Shown: in pieces, positions 23,200 through 30,015 of the stretch
Position numbering within the stretch: the stretch's first letter is position 1
Layout of the letters: each line of letters begins with the position of its first letter
IMG/VR virus record: IMGVR_UViG_3300008339_007144
Location: 1 to 30,202 of that record
Direction: 5' to 3' (one strand)
Source of the DNA: a virus
DNA: 30,202 nt
The notes under the pieces: model-generated
What the model was told of the DNA's origin: nothing
Seen by the model: only the letters and a program-made list of their open reading frames with translations
Database searches by the model: none
Translations under genes and position numbers: made by a program

Positions 23200-23280
23200 A
23201 TGTCATTCCTTCTTCGTGGTCCCCCGAACAGGGGGTTGGGGCTTTCCCCATATGTTCAGGGGCAGGTGTCCAACGCGAAC
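23200..23280 (-). promoter_or_regulatory. structured leader of the capsid mRNA
   Basis: On the minus strand the leader contains GGGG-AAAG-CCCC as a small hairpin and flanking GAACA...TGTTC arms, with CCCCC-TGTTC-GGGGG as a competing hairpin just before the ribosome site. These could form alternative structures or protect the mRNA end. The ribosome site (AAGGAA) lies beyond the last arm, so the structures need not block it. Stability or translational control of capsid mRNA is inferred. Confidence 0.4.
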
Positions 23281-23287
23281 ACCCTCC

Positions 23288-23293
23288 ATTATA
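23288..23293 (-). promoter_or_regulatory. extended -10 promoter upstream of capsid gene
   Basis: The minus strand reads TGGTATAAT, a perfect extended -10 (TGnTATAAT) for a housekeeping sigma-70 polymerase. The hexamer 17 bases upstream is GGAAAA, a poor -35, as is common for extended -10 promoters. It lies in the 141-base non-coding gap before the capsid gene; transcription would start near 23281, giving an ~80-base leader. Repeat copy 11 sits just upstream. Confidence 0.6.
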
Positions 23294-23319
23294 CCAAACA
23301 AGCCTCCCTCTTTTCCACG

Positions 23320-23335
23320 ACACCCCTCTCCCGAC
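23320..23335 (+). repeat. dispersed repeat copy 11 (GAC variant)
   Basis: ACACCCCTCTCCCGAC. It is intergenic, 5 bases downstream of the scaffold stop codon and upstream of the capsid promoter. Composition is C-rich on the left (23201-23320: G26/C40) and balanced on the right (23341-23460: G36/C35), a partial flip. Confidence 0.92.
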
Positions 23336-23340
23336 CGGGT

Positions 23341-24267
23341 TTAGAGGTAGGAGTTTCCACCCTGAGAGGCGGTTTCAGCCGCAGCCCTCAGCAGTCGGTC
23401 TCGGTTATAGTCCCGCAGCCCAGTCAAAACTTCGTCCTTTCGGCCCTTGGGATTCGGGGGGGCAACCGGGGGCTTCCCGTCAAGCAGGCTGGACAGGTCC
23501 TCGCCAACCGAGGGGGCCCTCCCCAATCCCTTGAAGTCACCCACCACAGCCTTGAAAATGTTGGTGGCCTCCGCAACGGCCTTCTTCGACTCCTCCCCGA
23601 TCCACGAGGGGTCGAACTTTCCGGTCAGGGCCTTCCTCTGTTCGAGGGAGCGGACGAGGCGGGCCCTCGCGTCCTTGATGATGCTCTGCCTGACGGTCTC
23701 GGCATCCTTCTTGTCACGCTGACCAACCTTCTCCAGCAGGAGTTTGGAGTCGGCGGCGTCCTGAAGGGCCTGTTCCAGACCCCCCGTAACTTGCTTGTTC
23801 AGGTTCTCCAGATTCATGCGGACGAGTTCACGACGCTGCTGCTCAACAGCCTGCATCACTTCGTCAAGCCTCGGATCACCTCCTTCAGCCGTGTCATCGG
23901 CACCGTCGCCCTGACCCCCATCATCACTAAAGGTCTTCCCGATGTACTCCTCGATCTGCTGAGGGGTGTACCCCTGCTGAGTCATCAGGTAACGCATCGA
24001 CTTCGCCTGCTCCTCCTTGGGAGTGGTCGGAGTCAGCAACTTCCCAGCGTTCTCCTTGTACTGCTTGAGTTCACTCACCTGACCCTGAAGGGAGTCAAGG
24101 TTCTTGCGGGCCTCCAGAAGTTCGGCCACAGTGTACGCCTTCCCGCCCACGGTAATGGGCGAGTCCAGATTGAGGGCACCCCCACTGGGGACCCCCGGGT
24201 TCGGATTGAGATTCGGGTTCGGGACGGGCTGGTTCACGGTCTTGTCAGCGTTCTGATCGGTGCTCAT
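23341..24267 (-). CDS. capsid scaffolding-like protein
   Basis: A 308-residue acidic helical protein. Residues 1-35 are Asn/Pro-rich, 50-100 helical, 110-130 an acidic Gly-rich stretch (DDGGQGDGADDTAEGGD), and 130-230 coiled-coil-like (EVMQAVEQQRRELVRMNLEN). Placed between portal and capsid genes, it fits a scaffold, which guides capsid assembly and then leaves. AAGGAA lies 6 bases before the ATG. The 94-base gap to the portal gene contains a possible GGGACC/GGTCCC stem but no T-run and no gene. Confidence 0.65.
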   Translation of the reverse strand: MSTDQNADKTVNQPVPNPNLNPNPGVPSGGALNLDSPITVGGKAYTVAELLEARKNLDSLQGQVSELKQYKENAGKLLTPTTPKEEQAKSMRYLMTQQGYTPQQIEEYIGKTFSDDGGQGDGADDTAEGGDPRLDEVMQAVEQQRRELVRMNLENLNKQVTGGLEQALQDAADSKLLLEKVGQRDKKDAETVRQSIIKDARARLVRSLEQRKALTGKFDPSWIGEESKKAVAEATNIFKAVVGDFKGLGRAPSVGEDLSSLLDGKPPVAPPNPKGRKDEVLTGLRDYNRDRLLRAAAETASQGGNSYL

Positions 24268-24361
24268 AAATGGTTCCTTCTGGCTGGTGTTTGGGGGACC
24301 CTCTCTTTACGGTGTTGGTGGTCCCGTGGTTCACATGATGGTAGGCCAACAACCCACCAAC

Positions 24362-26308
24362 TTACTGCTGGGGCACGGAAATACTTTGGTCGGGAGTGGG
24401 GACTCCCTCGGGCAGGACATTCCCCATCGACAGTTCAAGGAACTGCTTGTAGCGGAGGAACTGATCCTGTACCTCTGGGGAGGCCCTCCTCATGGCCGGT
24501 CCCACCATGAAGGACTGGAGGACCCGAATCTGGATGTCGGGGGCCGCCGTATGTGGTGTCACCGTGATCTCACCCGGAGTGATACCGTCTCCATACAGGG
24601 TGAGGATGTCGCGGATGCCGGACTCGTAGGCCCCCTGTTCCCTCGTGAGCCAGCCCGGAATATCCCACCCCTCATTGAGGGCGGCCAACACAAAGTTCCC
24701 CGGACTCATAATACCGAGTTGGAGGTACTGGAGGGCCTCTTGCTTTCGAGCGACCATCGACCTCGGATTCGTCTCCCTGACCGTAAACGTCAGACGGGAG
24801 ACATCGGGGATCGGGTTCGTGGGGAACGAGACCTCAGACTTGTCCGGGTCGATGATGGCCCCAGCCAAGTCCAGCGTGAGCCGTGTGACGGGCATGGGCC
24901 TCGGCGAGACCGCCAACTGCCCCGCCATCGTGGAAACCACATACTTGTAGACACCGCCGAAGGTTTGCTGGATGGCCCTCGTCGGCGTGGTCATCGCCTT
25001 CGAGAGTGCTTCATCGAGCAACTGGAGACCGCTGGCTGAGTCCACCCTGCCCTTCTCACGGATGATGTCGCGGATCGGGTTGAGTTCGTCGATCATCTGC
25101 TTCGACATCATGGCGACCTTGCCGGGCACGTCCCCCGAGTTGAAGGGCTGCACAACGAAGGGCCTGAAGTTCTCCGTGAGGGCGTCCGGCTGATACTGCA
25201 CGACTCGGAGGCTTCCGCCCACCTCCTTCATGGCCGTCCTCTCGTTGAAGGAGCCTTGCGGGACAACCAAGAAACCGTAGCGGTCGATCGACCTCACATT
25301 GTTGTAGAGAGACTTGAGCATCAGTTCGAGTTGCCTGCACTGTGCGAACAGCAAGTCGAACATACCAGCCCCATAGAAAGTGCCGGTCTCGAAGAACCTC
25401 GCCACTTGAATGGGGCTTGTGACGCCCAACTCCGACACATCCTGATCCACAAGGGTGGCATCCCCCGACGTAACCACATACCTTTCGAGGATGCCTTGGG
25501 GTCCCTCCAACCACAGTTCATTGATGCGGACCACATCGGCATACTCATCCTCGGGATTCACACGACCCTTGAGTACGCTCCCTGAACGCTCCGTTGCGGC
25601 CCCGCTAAGGTCCCTCGCATCGTTCTCGTCGTAGGACATGTTCTGGCCGATCTGGAGTTTCCAAGCATCCATCTCATCGGCCTTACCCGCCAGCACCCTC
25701 TTCCCAATCCTCTCCTCCAAGAAAGAGAGGGGGACGGTCCTCCGCCTCACAACACCACGCTGCTTGAGGTGGTCCATGCCGATGGTCGGGAACGGCATCA
25801 GTTCACGGGGATGCACCACCTCCAAGTCGGAGGTGAGACCGATCGTCGGATGATCCAACACAGAGCCCACCAAACCCACGCACCCAAGCGTCGTAAACAG
25901 ATGGGAGAACTGGGTCTTCACCTTTTCGAGGTGGTCGTTGTTCACGCCAGCATCCGCGATGATTTGAGCGATCGACCGCTCCCGGATGCCCGACAGCGAG
26001 AAGCCCTGACGGACGACCATCGGTCGGAGGTCCATCGCCGCAATCCTGCCCTGTACCCGGTCGATGGCGGCCAACAGGTCCGTGGCCTGAAACTCCAGAT
26101 TTCCTTCCTTGTCGAGGTACGTCCCCCTCACGTTGCCGGTCGTCAGGTTCAGGACGTTGAAGTTACGAACCCCATTGAGATAGAACCAAGCGAGTTTCCA
26201 CTTGGTCCTCATCCACGAGTTCATAGCCCTCTCACGTTCGATGTGCTGGGCGATCACCCGAGCCAGTGCCTTGGGATTTTTGGGGAGCCGGATGGTGTCG
26301 ATCGCCAT
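24362..26308 (-). CDS. portal protein
   Basis: A 648-residue protein, in the size range of podovirus portals. The N-terminal half has alternating helices and strands (ALARVIAQHIERERAMNSWM; ELMPFPTIG; DEYADVVRINELWLEG), the middle contains a segment resembling portal stem/wing helices (LLFAQCRQLELMLKSLYNNV; MMSKQMIDELNPIRDIIREK), and the C-terminal part has crown-like helices. It directly follows the terminase gene and precedes the scaffold, the standard order. Portals form the dodecameric ring through which DNA is packaged. AAGGA about 9 bases before the ATG supports the start; the preceding small gene overlaps by 77 bases. Confidence 0.75.
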   Translation of the reverse strand: MAIDTIRLPKNPKALARVIAQHIERERAMNSWMRTKWKLAWFYLNGVRNFNVLNLTTGNVRGTYLDKEGNLEFQATDLLAAIDRVQGRIAAMDLRPMVVRQGFSLSGIRERSIAQIIADAGVNNDHLEKVKTQFSHLFTTLGCVGLVGSVLDHPTIGLTSDLEVVHPRELMPFPTIGMDHLKQRGVVRRRTVPLSFLEERIGKRVLAGKADEMDAWKLQIGQNMSYDENDARDLSGAATERSGSVLKGRVNPEDEYADVVRINELWLEGPQGILERYVVTSGDATLVDQDVSELGVTSPIQVARFFETGTFYGAGMFDLLFAQCRQLELMLKSLYNNVRSIDRYGFLVVPQGSFNERTAMKEVGGSLRVVQYQPDALTENFRPFVVQPFNSGDVPGKVAMMSKQMIDELNPIRDIIREKGRVDSASGLQLLDEALSKAMTTPTRAIQQTFGGVYKYVVSTMAGQLAVSPRPMPVTRLTLDLAGAIIDPDKSEVSFPTNPIPDVSRLTFTVRETNPRSMVARKQEALQYLQLGIMSPGNFVLAALNEGWDIPGWLTREQGAYESGIRDILTLYGDGITPGEITVTPHTAAPDIQIRVLQSFMVGPAMRRASPEVQDQFLRYKQFLELSMGNVLPEGVPTPDQSISVPQQ

Positions 26309-26603
26309 TTGTTTGGGTCCTTCTCTTCGAGTATTCAGACATCGGGATCACCCTCTGATCTCCCGCCCAGATGAGGGGGTCAGCCGACGGCACAAAGTTC
26401 TCTGCCTGCTCCTCAATGATAGGCTCCTCTTCGACACCCCTCTCCCGGATGTCCTGTCGGGCTTCGGGGGGGCCATAGAGACGGAGTTTCTCCAGTTCCC
26501 GCTGGTCCCTGAGAAGTTGCTTCAGGAAGGAGAGGGGGATGGTGCAGGGTGGGTCACGGTGGTCGTACTGCTCGTCAGGCGAGCGTGGGGCGGTTGGATT
26601 CAT
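26232..26603 (-). CDS. small hypothetical protein between terminase and portal
   Basis: A 123-residue hydrophilic protein of unknown function, with a charged helical middle (LSFLKQLLRDQRELEKLRLY) and a His/Gln/Gly-rich end. Its start overlaps the terminase stop by 29 bases and its end overlaps the portal gene by 77 bases in a different frame, so the last ~25 residues are constrained by the portal sequence. The repeat copy at 26434-26450 is read D-I-R-E-R-G-V in this frame. Position suggests a packaging or portal-assembly accessory. Confidence 0.45.
   Translation of the reverse strand: MNPTAPRSPDEQYDHRDPPCTIPLSFLKQLLRDQRELEKLRLYGPPEARQDIRERGVEEEPIIEEQAENFVPSADPLIWAGDQRVIPMSEYSKRRTQTNGDRHHPAPQKSQGTGSGDRPAHRT
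26434..26450 (+). repeat. dispersed repeat copy 12 (GGAT form)
   Basis: ACACCCCTCTCCCGGAT, exact, inside the 123-residue gene. Counts are G29/C38 for 26311-26430 and G50/C25 for 26451-26570. Confidence 0.95.
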
Positions 26604-28500
26604 GGCGGTCCTTCTCCAGAACTTTCTGCATCACGTACTCGGGATCGACCTTGCTCCAGTCCACCCCCAAACCAAGGGGTGCCCCGGTGGCATCATAGAG
26701 TTCCCCGTCCATAATCCGGGAGAGGGGTGTACGCTCCTCCTCTGGTTTGGTTCGGTCGTACGTACGCGACCTGATAACAAACATGGACATGGCTACGGTG
26801 TCGATGTGGTCGTCGTGCTGGAGACCCCCGTTGTCCGCGTCCGGGTTGAACTCACCGATCTGTTCGAGGAGTTTGCGGACAGCCGGATTCGAGGAGTTCC
26901 ATGTGGGCAACTTGATGGTGCCCAACCGGAAGCGAACCTCTAAGGCGGCGATCTTGTCTTCCTTGCGGGTCATGCCGGGTTTCACGGCGACGACCTTCGG
27001 GGCAAACGTCAGTGAGAGGGCCTTGGTGCGGCACAGGGAGTCGAGTTCGTGGTAGAGGCCGTAGGACTCGCGGACCACCTCCGGGTGTATAGAGGCCCTC
27101 CACCTCTCGGCCATCCTCAAAGTGGCCTCGACCAACTCCTTCTGGAGACACTGTTTGCCCCAAATCTCCATGACGAAGAGTTCGTTGTGGTTGGGGATGT
27201 AGGCCATGCACGTACAGACCTTGTAGTCGGAGTCGGAGCGGGCCGTGTACGAGGTGTCCACCGTAATGAAGAAACGGGCCTGCTTCGCAAAGTCCGCCAT
27301 CGGCATCACGACCTGTTCGCCGTTCCTCTGGAAGCAGATGGAGGCTTTGGACTGGAGAGGGTTGGTCTCGAAGTCGTGGTCGGTGTTGATGGGCTTCCAT
27401 GCGTGAGCCTCCCCGATCTCAGGGAAGAACGCTTCGCCTTCGGTGCCGGGCTCCGCAAGGTACTCGGAGTTGTAGTTGGCCACACCGATCTGCTCCTTGA
27501 TGCTTTCGAGGGAGATGGCGTTGCGGTGGATCGTAGGGTCATCCTTCTTGTCTGATTCGGTGAGGGGCCACATCTGGGGCCAACAGGAGCGGCGGACACC
27601 TTCGGCGTCGTCGTACTCCGCCTTGATGAGGAGACGGGACCAGTTGTTGAAACGGGGGTCCTTCGCCACCACCAACCCAGAGGGCAGGGTGATGGTTTCC
27701 ATTGCGGCCCACGCATAGTGCCTCTTGGAGACGAAGGTGTTGAACCAGTCCACGCCTGTGTCGGGACGCATCACCATCGGCAGCACGATCTTGTTGATGA
27801 GACGGTCCATGTACCCACGAACGATGGTCATGGACGTGGAGGCCCTCGGATCGTACTCTGGATCGTCGAGAATGTAGCGGCGGGGACGGCCACCACGCTG
27901 CTTCGAGTCCGCCGAGATACAGCGGAGCCACGACCCATTGTTCAGGTAGAAGAAGTCGATGCCCTTGGGGGCGTCACCGTGGCTGGGCTTCATCCGACCC
28001 TTGTACTCGGGAGCGAAGTCCTCAAGGATTCGAGGGTTCTCGTAGCACTGGGCCTTCACACGCTGACCAGTCTCGCGGGCGTTCATGCCGGAGGAGGTGG
28101 CGTAGACCACCGAGTACATGGGCCTCGTCACAAGGTACTGAATGATGAGACGGCGGGCCAGCGTGGACTTCGCAGCACCACGCGGCAGGGTCGTAATGGT
28201 GCGGTTGTAGAGGGCCACGTTCCGAAGCAGGGCGTAGTGCATCGGAGGCATCTGGAGGGGAGGGTCATCATAGAACATGGGCTCGAACTCGGTGTCCGGG
28301 TCCGGCTGCAAGTAGTAGATGTCAAAGAAACTGTGTGAGCGGATGAACCTCTCGGCCTTCTCATCAGGCTCCTGACAGTCGAGGAGCCACTGTCGTGAAG
28401 CGTTGACGCGGGCCATCCTCTGCCCTGCCTTCGTCAGCGAGGTGTAGTCAGCGGGCAACGGAAAGTTCGGCGACGAAAGTGGAATCCTCAGAATCTTCAT
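26575..28500 (-). CDS. terminase large subunit
   Basis: A 641-residue DNA-packaging motor. ATPase part: Walker A LPRGAAKST at 105-113 and Walker B YILDDPEYD at 209-217. Nuclease part: FITVDTSYTARSDSDYK with the first catalytic Asp near 415, and GLQHDDHIDTVAM at about 559-571 with the paired Asp residues near 563-564. The protein couples ATP hydrolysis to DNA translocation into the prohead and cuts concatemers. The start lies on the stop of the upstream gene. A repeat copy near the C-terminus is read T-P-L-S-R-I, in a likely linker after the nuclease domain. It lies in a strongly G-rich plus-strand stretch. Confidence 0.9.
   Translation of the reverse strand: MKILRIPLSSPNFPLPADYTSLTKAGQRMARVNASRQWLLDCQEPDEKAERFIRSHSFFDIYYLQPDPDTEFEPMFYDDPPLQMPPMHYALLRNVALYNRTITTLPRGAAKSTLARRLIIQYLVTRPMYSVVYATSSGMNARETGQRVKAQCYENPRILEDFAPEYKGRMKPSHGDAPKGIDFFYLNNGSWLRCISADSKQRGGRPRRYILDDPEYDPRASTSMTIVRGYMDRLINKIVLPMVMRPDTGVDWFNTFVSKRHYAWAAMETITLPSGLVVAKDPRFNNWSRLLIKAEYDDAEGVRRSCWPQMWPLTESDKKDDPTIHRNAISLESIKEQIGVANYNSEYLAEPGTEGEAFFPEIGEAHAWKPINTDHDFETNPLQSKASICFQRNGEQVVMPMADFAKQARFFITVDTSYTARSDSDYKVCTCMAYIPNHNELFVMEIWGKQCLQKELVEATLRMAERWRASIHPEVVRESYGLYHELDSLCRTKALSLTFAPKVVAVKPGMTRKEDKIAALEVRFRLGTIKLPTWNSSNPAVRKLLEQIGEFNPDADNGGLQHDDHIDTVAMSMFVIRSRTYDRTKPEEERTPLSRIMDGELYDATGAPLGLGVDWSKVDPEYVMQKVLEKDRHESNRPTLA
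26714..26730 (-). repeat. dispersed repeat copy 13 (GGAT form)
   Basis: The reverse complement is ACACCCCTCTCCCGGAT, exact. It is inside the terminase gene, 263 bases from copy 12 in the opposite orientation, so copies 12 and 13 form a long inverted pair. The plus strand is G/T-rich on both sides. Confidence 0.95.
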
Positions 28501-28994
28501 GTGGTGATCTTCTTGGAGTGGTCGTGAAGTTCCTTGAAAAGGAGGTCCATCATCCCCAACTTCACCATGATGAAGACAAATCCATGCGGGTCGTGGGCGG
28601 CAGGCACAATCTGGTAGAGGTTGAGGAGGGGTCGGTAGAAGTGTGTGCGAAGTTTCTTGGAACCCTCGGGATTAGGCTCAAAGAGGTTGTTGAGGATTCG
28701 CTCTCCGAGTCTCCCCAGACCAGCGGGCTCGAAAACGTTGACATCGACGACACCCATGTCCATGAGGACGTAGGCCCCGAACCTCCCCACCGTCTCCATG
28801 TCCATCTGACCGAGGACGATGAAGGGTTCAACCGTGAGAACTTGGACTCTGCGGTGGAAGGATTCTTCCGAGTTGGGATCGACCGGAGGCAGCCTGTTGA
28901 TTTTGGGGGCTACCGAGGGAACTGTGGGCGTTCCTGAGTTTTCCAAGGAGTCCTGTGGTTGTGACGACGCGGCTGACCGTGCTACCTTCTTCAT
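28497..28994 (-). CDS. hypothetical packaging-region protein
   Basis: From ATG 28994 this is 165 residues (GGAG about 10 bases upstream); ATG 29036 and TTG 29045 would lengthen it. The first ~40 residues are low-complexity (Ser/Pro/Gln), the rest is a compact hydrophobic sequence (RVQVLTVEPFIVLGQMDMET; FGAYVLMDMGVVDVNVFEP; AHDPHGFVFIMVKLGMMDLL). It is not recognised. It overlaps the upstream gene by 167 bases and the terminase start by 4 bases. Function is unknown, but its position just before the terminase suggests a packaging role. Confidence 0.5.
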   Translation of the reverse strand: MKKVARSAASSQPQDSLENSGTPTVPSVAPKINRLPPVDPNSEESFHRRVQVLTVEPFIVLGQMDMETVGRFGAYVLMDMGVVDVNVFEPAGLGRLGERILNNLFEPNPEGSKKLRTHFYRPLLNLYQIVPAAHDPHGFVFIMVKLGMMDLLFKELHDHSKKITT

Positions 28995-29457
28995 TCTGGG
29001 TGGTCTCCATTTGCGAGGCTTGAGCGACCATCCCATTCTTTTCAAGGATGTCGCCCATCGTCTCCCGAAGTTGTGTCTGAGCCTTCAGACGATCCTGCAC
29101 CTTCGTGAGTGGGTTCCTGATGATATCGACGAGGAACTGAATCTCCTCATTGAGCGTGAATCCAGTGGAGGCGAGAGCAGCGTCCATCGCCCCCGCGTCA
29201 TACATCGACAGGAAGGCGTTGGTCGGCCCGGCCCTCTCGATGCGTCCACCCTGAGCAGCAATGTCCCTGATGTCAGCGGGGGTCGCCGACTCCACCAGCC
29301 CCTTCGTCTCCATTGGAAAGGACCTCTCCGTGATCGGCAGCCTCATCGGCTCCGTCACCTTCCCCTGAATCACTTGGGGGTCGGGCCTCTCCTCGGGATT
29401 GTTCTGCATCTGTGAGGGCATTGTTTGGGCTCGGGGCTGTGACGATGGGCGGATCAT
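28828..29457 (-). CDS. possible small terminase subunit
   Basis: A 209-residue protein. Its middle (NEEIQFLVDIIRNPLTKVQDRLKAQ...RETMGDILEKNGMVAQ, split here) is helical and resembles the oligomerisation region of small terminases, where a helix with RLKAxxxLxExxG leads to the end; this is a resemblance only. GAGG lies 6 bases before the ATG. It overlaps the upstream gene by 185 bases and the downstream gene by 167 bases. Small terminase recognises phage DNA and recruits the large subunit, and position upstream of the large terminase fits. Confidence 0.4.
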   Translation of the reverse strand: MIRPSSQPRAQTMPSQMQNNPEERPDPQVIQGKVTEPMRLPITERSFPMETKGLVESATPADIRDIAAQGGRIERAGPTNAFLSMYDAGAMDAALASTGFTLNEEIQFLVDIIRNPLTKVQDRLKAQTQLRETMGDILEKNGMVAQASQMETTQNEEGSTVSRVVTTTGLLGKLRNAHSSLGSPQNQQAASGRSQLGRILPPQSPSSHG

Positions 29458-29956
29458 CCTTCACCTCAGTACGGTAGAACTCAAGTGCTTGTTTGTCAAA
29501 CTTCCTCTGGGCCTTCGTCGGAGAAAACGCATAACTGAGGACCCGAGAGACCGCCGAAACGGCTTCCTCCCTCACATCGAGGTGCTGCCAACCCTTCAGT
29601 TTGTAGGCGGCCACCAACTCCGCCAGATAGACTTCGTGGTTCTTGGCCAGTTCCTCCACATCGACCTTGCACACGAACTGCTCCCCCCTTCGATCGGCCA
29701 GAAAGGCGGAGCCGGGTGCAGCAAAGTTCTTCTGACCCACCGACATGATGTGACGCATCGCCACCAGAAACGAAGTCTGATCGACAAACCGATTGTCCTG
29801 ACGCCCGATCTGGAGCATCGGCACACAGAGGGCGGCACAGAAGGCCCGAAAGCCCTTCCTCGTCATCCCGAAGGGACCCAAAACATTCAGGAAGTAATCC
29901 TCATGTACAAGGGTCATACCCATGCCAAGTCGGATGACCGGCTGCTCGGTCGGCAT
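29273..29956 (-). CDS. hypothetical protein with acidic tail
   Basis: A 227-residue protein. The first 165 residues are compact (YFLNVLGPFGMTRKGFRAFC; DQTSFLVAMRHIMSVGQKNF; VDVEELAKNHEVYLAELVAA), the last 60 are acidic and Gly/Ala-rich (DSGEGDGADEAADHGE) and overlap the next gene for 185 bases. AAGGAG is 8 bases before the ATG. Not recognised; it could be the small terminase instead of the next gene. Repeat copy 14 lies upstream of the start. Confidence 0.5.
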   Translation of the reverse strand: MPTEQPVIRLGMGMTLVHEDYFLNVLGPFGMTRKGFRAFCAALCVPMLQIGRQDNRFVDQTSFLVAMRHIMSVGQKNFAAPGSAFLADRRGEQFVCKVDVEELAKNHEVYLAELVAAYKLKGWQHLDVREEAVSAVSRVLSYAFSPTKAQRKFDKQALEFYRTEVKDDPPIVTAPSPNNALTDAEQSRGEARPPSDSGEGDGADEAADHGEVLSNGDEGAGGVGDPR

Positions 29957-29975
29957 CTTTTCATCTCCTTATTGG

Positions 29976-29991
29976 TCACCCCTCTCCCGAT
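29976..29991 (+). repeat. dispersed repeat copy 14 (GAT form)
   Basis: TCACCCCTCTCCCGAT. It is intergenic, between the stop at 30016 and the start at 29956. The right side is strongly G-rich on the plus strand (29992-30120: G60/C21), the left roughly balanced (29881-29975: G21/C25). Confidence 0.95.
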
Positions 29992-30015
29992 GTCGGGTGG
30001 GGGTTTGGGTGTGGT

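Noticed and set aside
22126-24510. Long plus-strand open frame of 794 codons opposite capsid, scaffold and portal genes
   Set aside because: It is the mirror frame of genes with well-supported starts. It has no ribosome site, its product is Arg/His/Gly/Pro-rich low-quality sequence, and it crosses a promoter and intergenic region.
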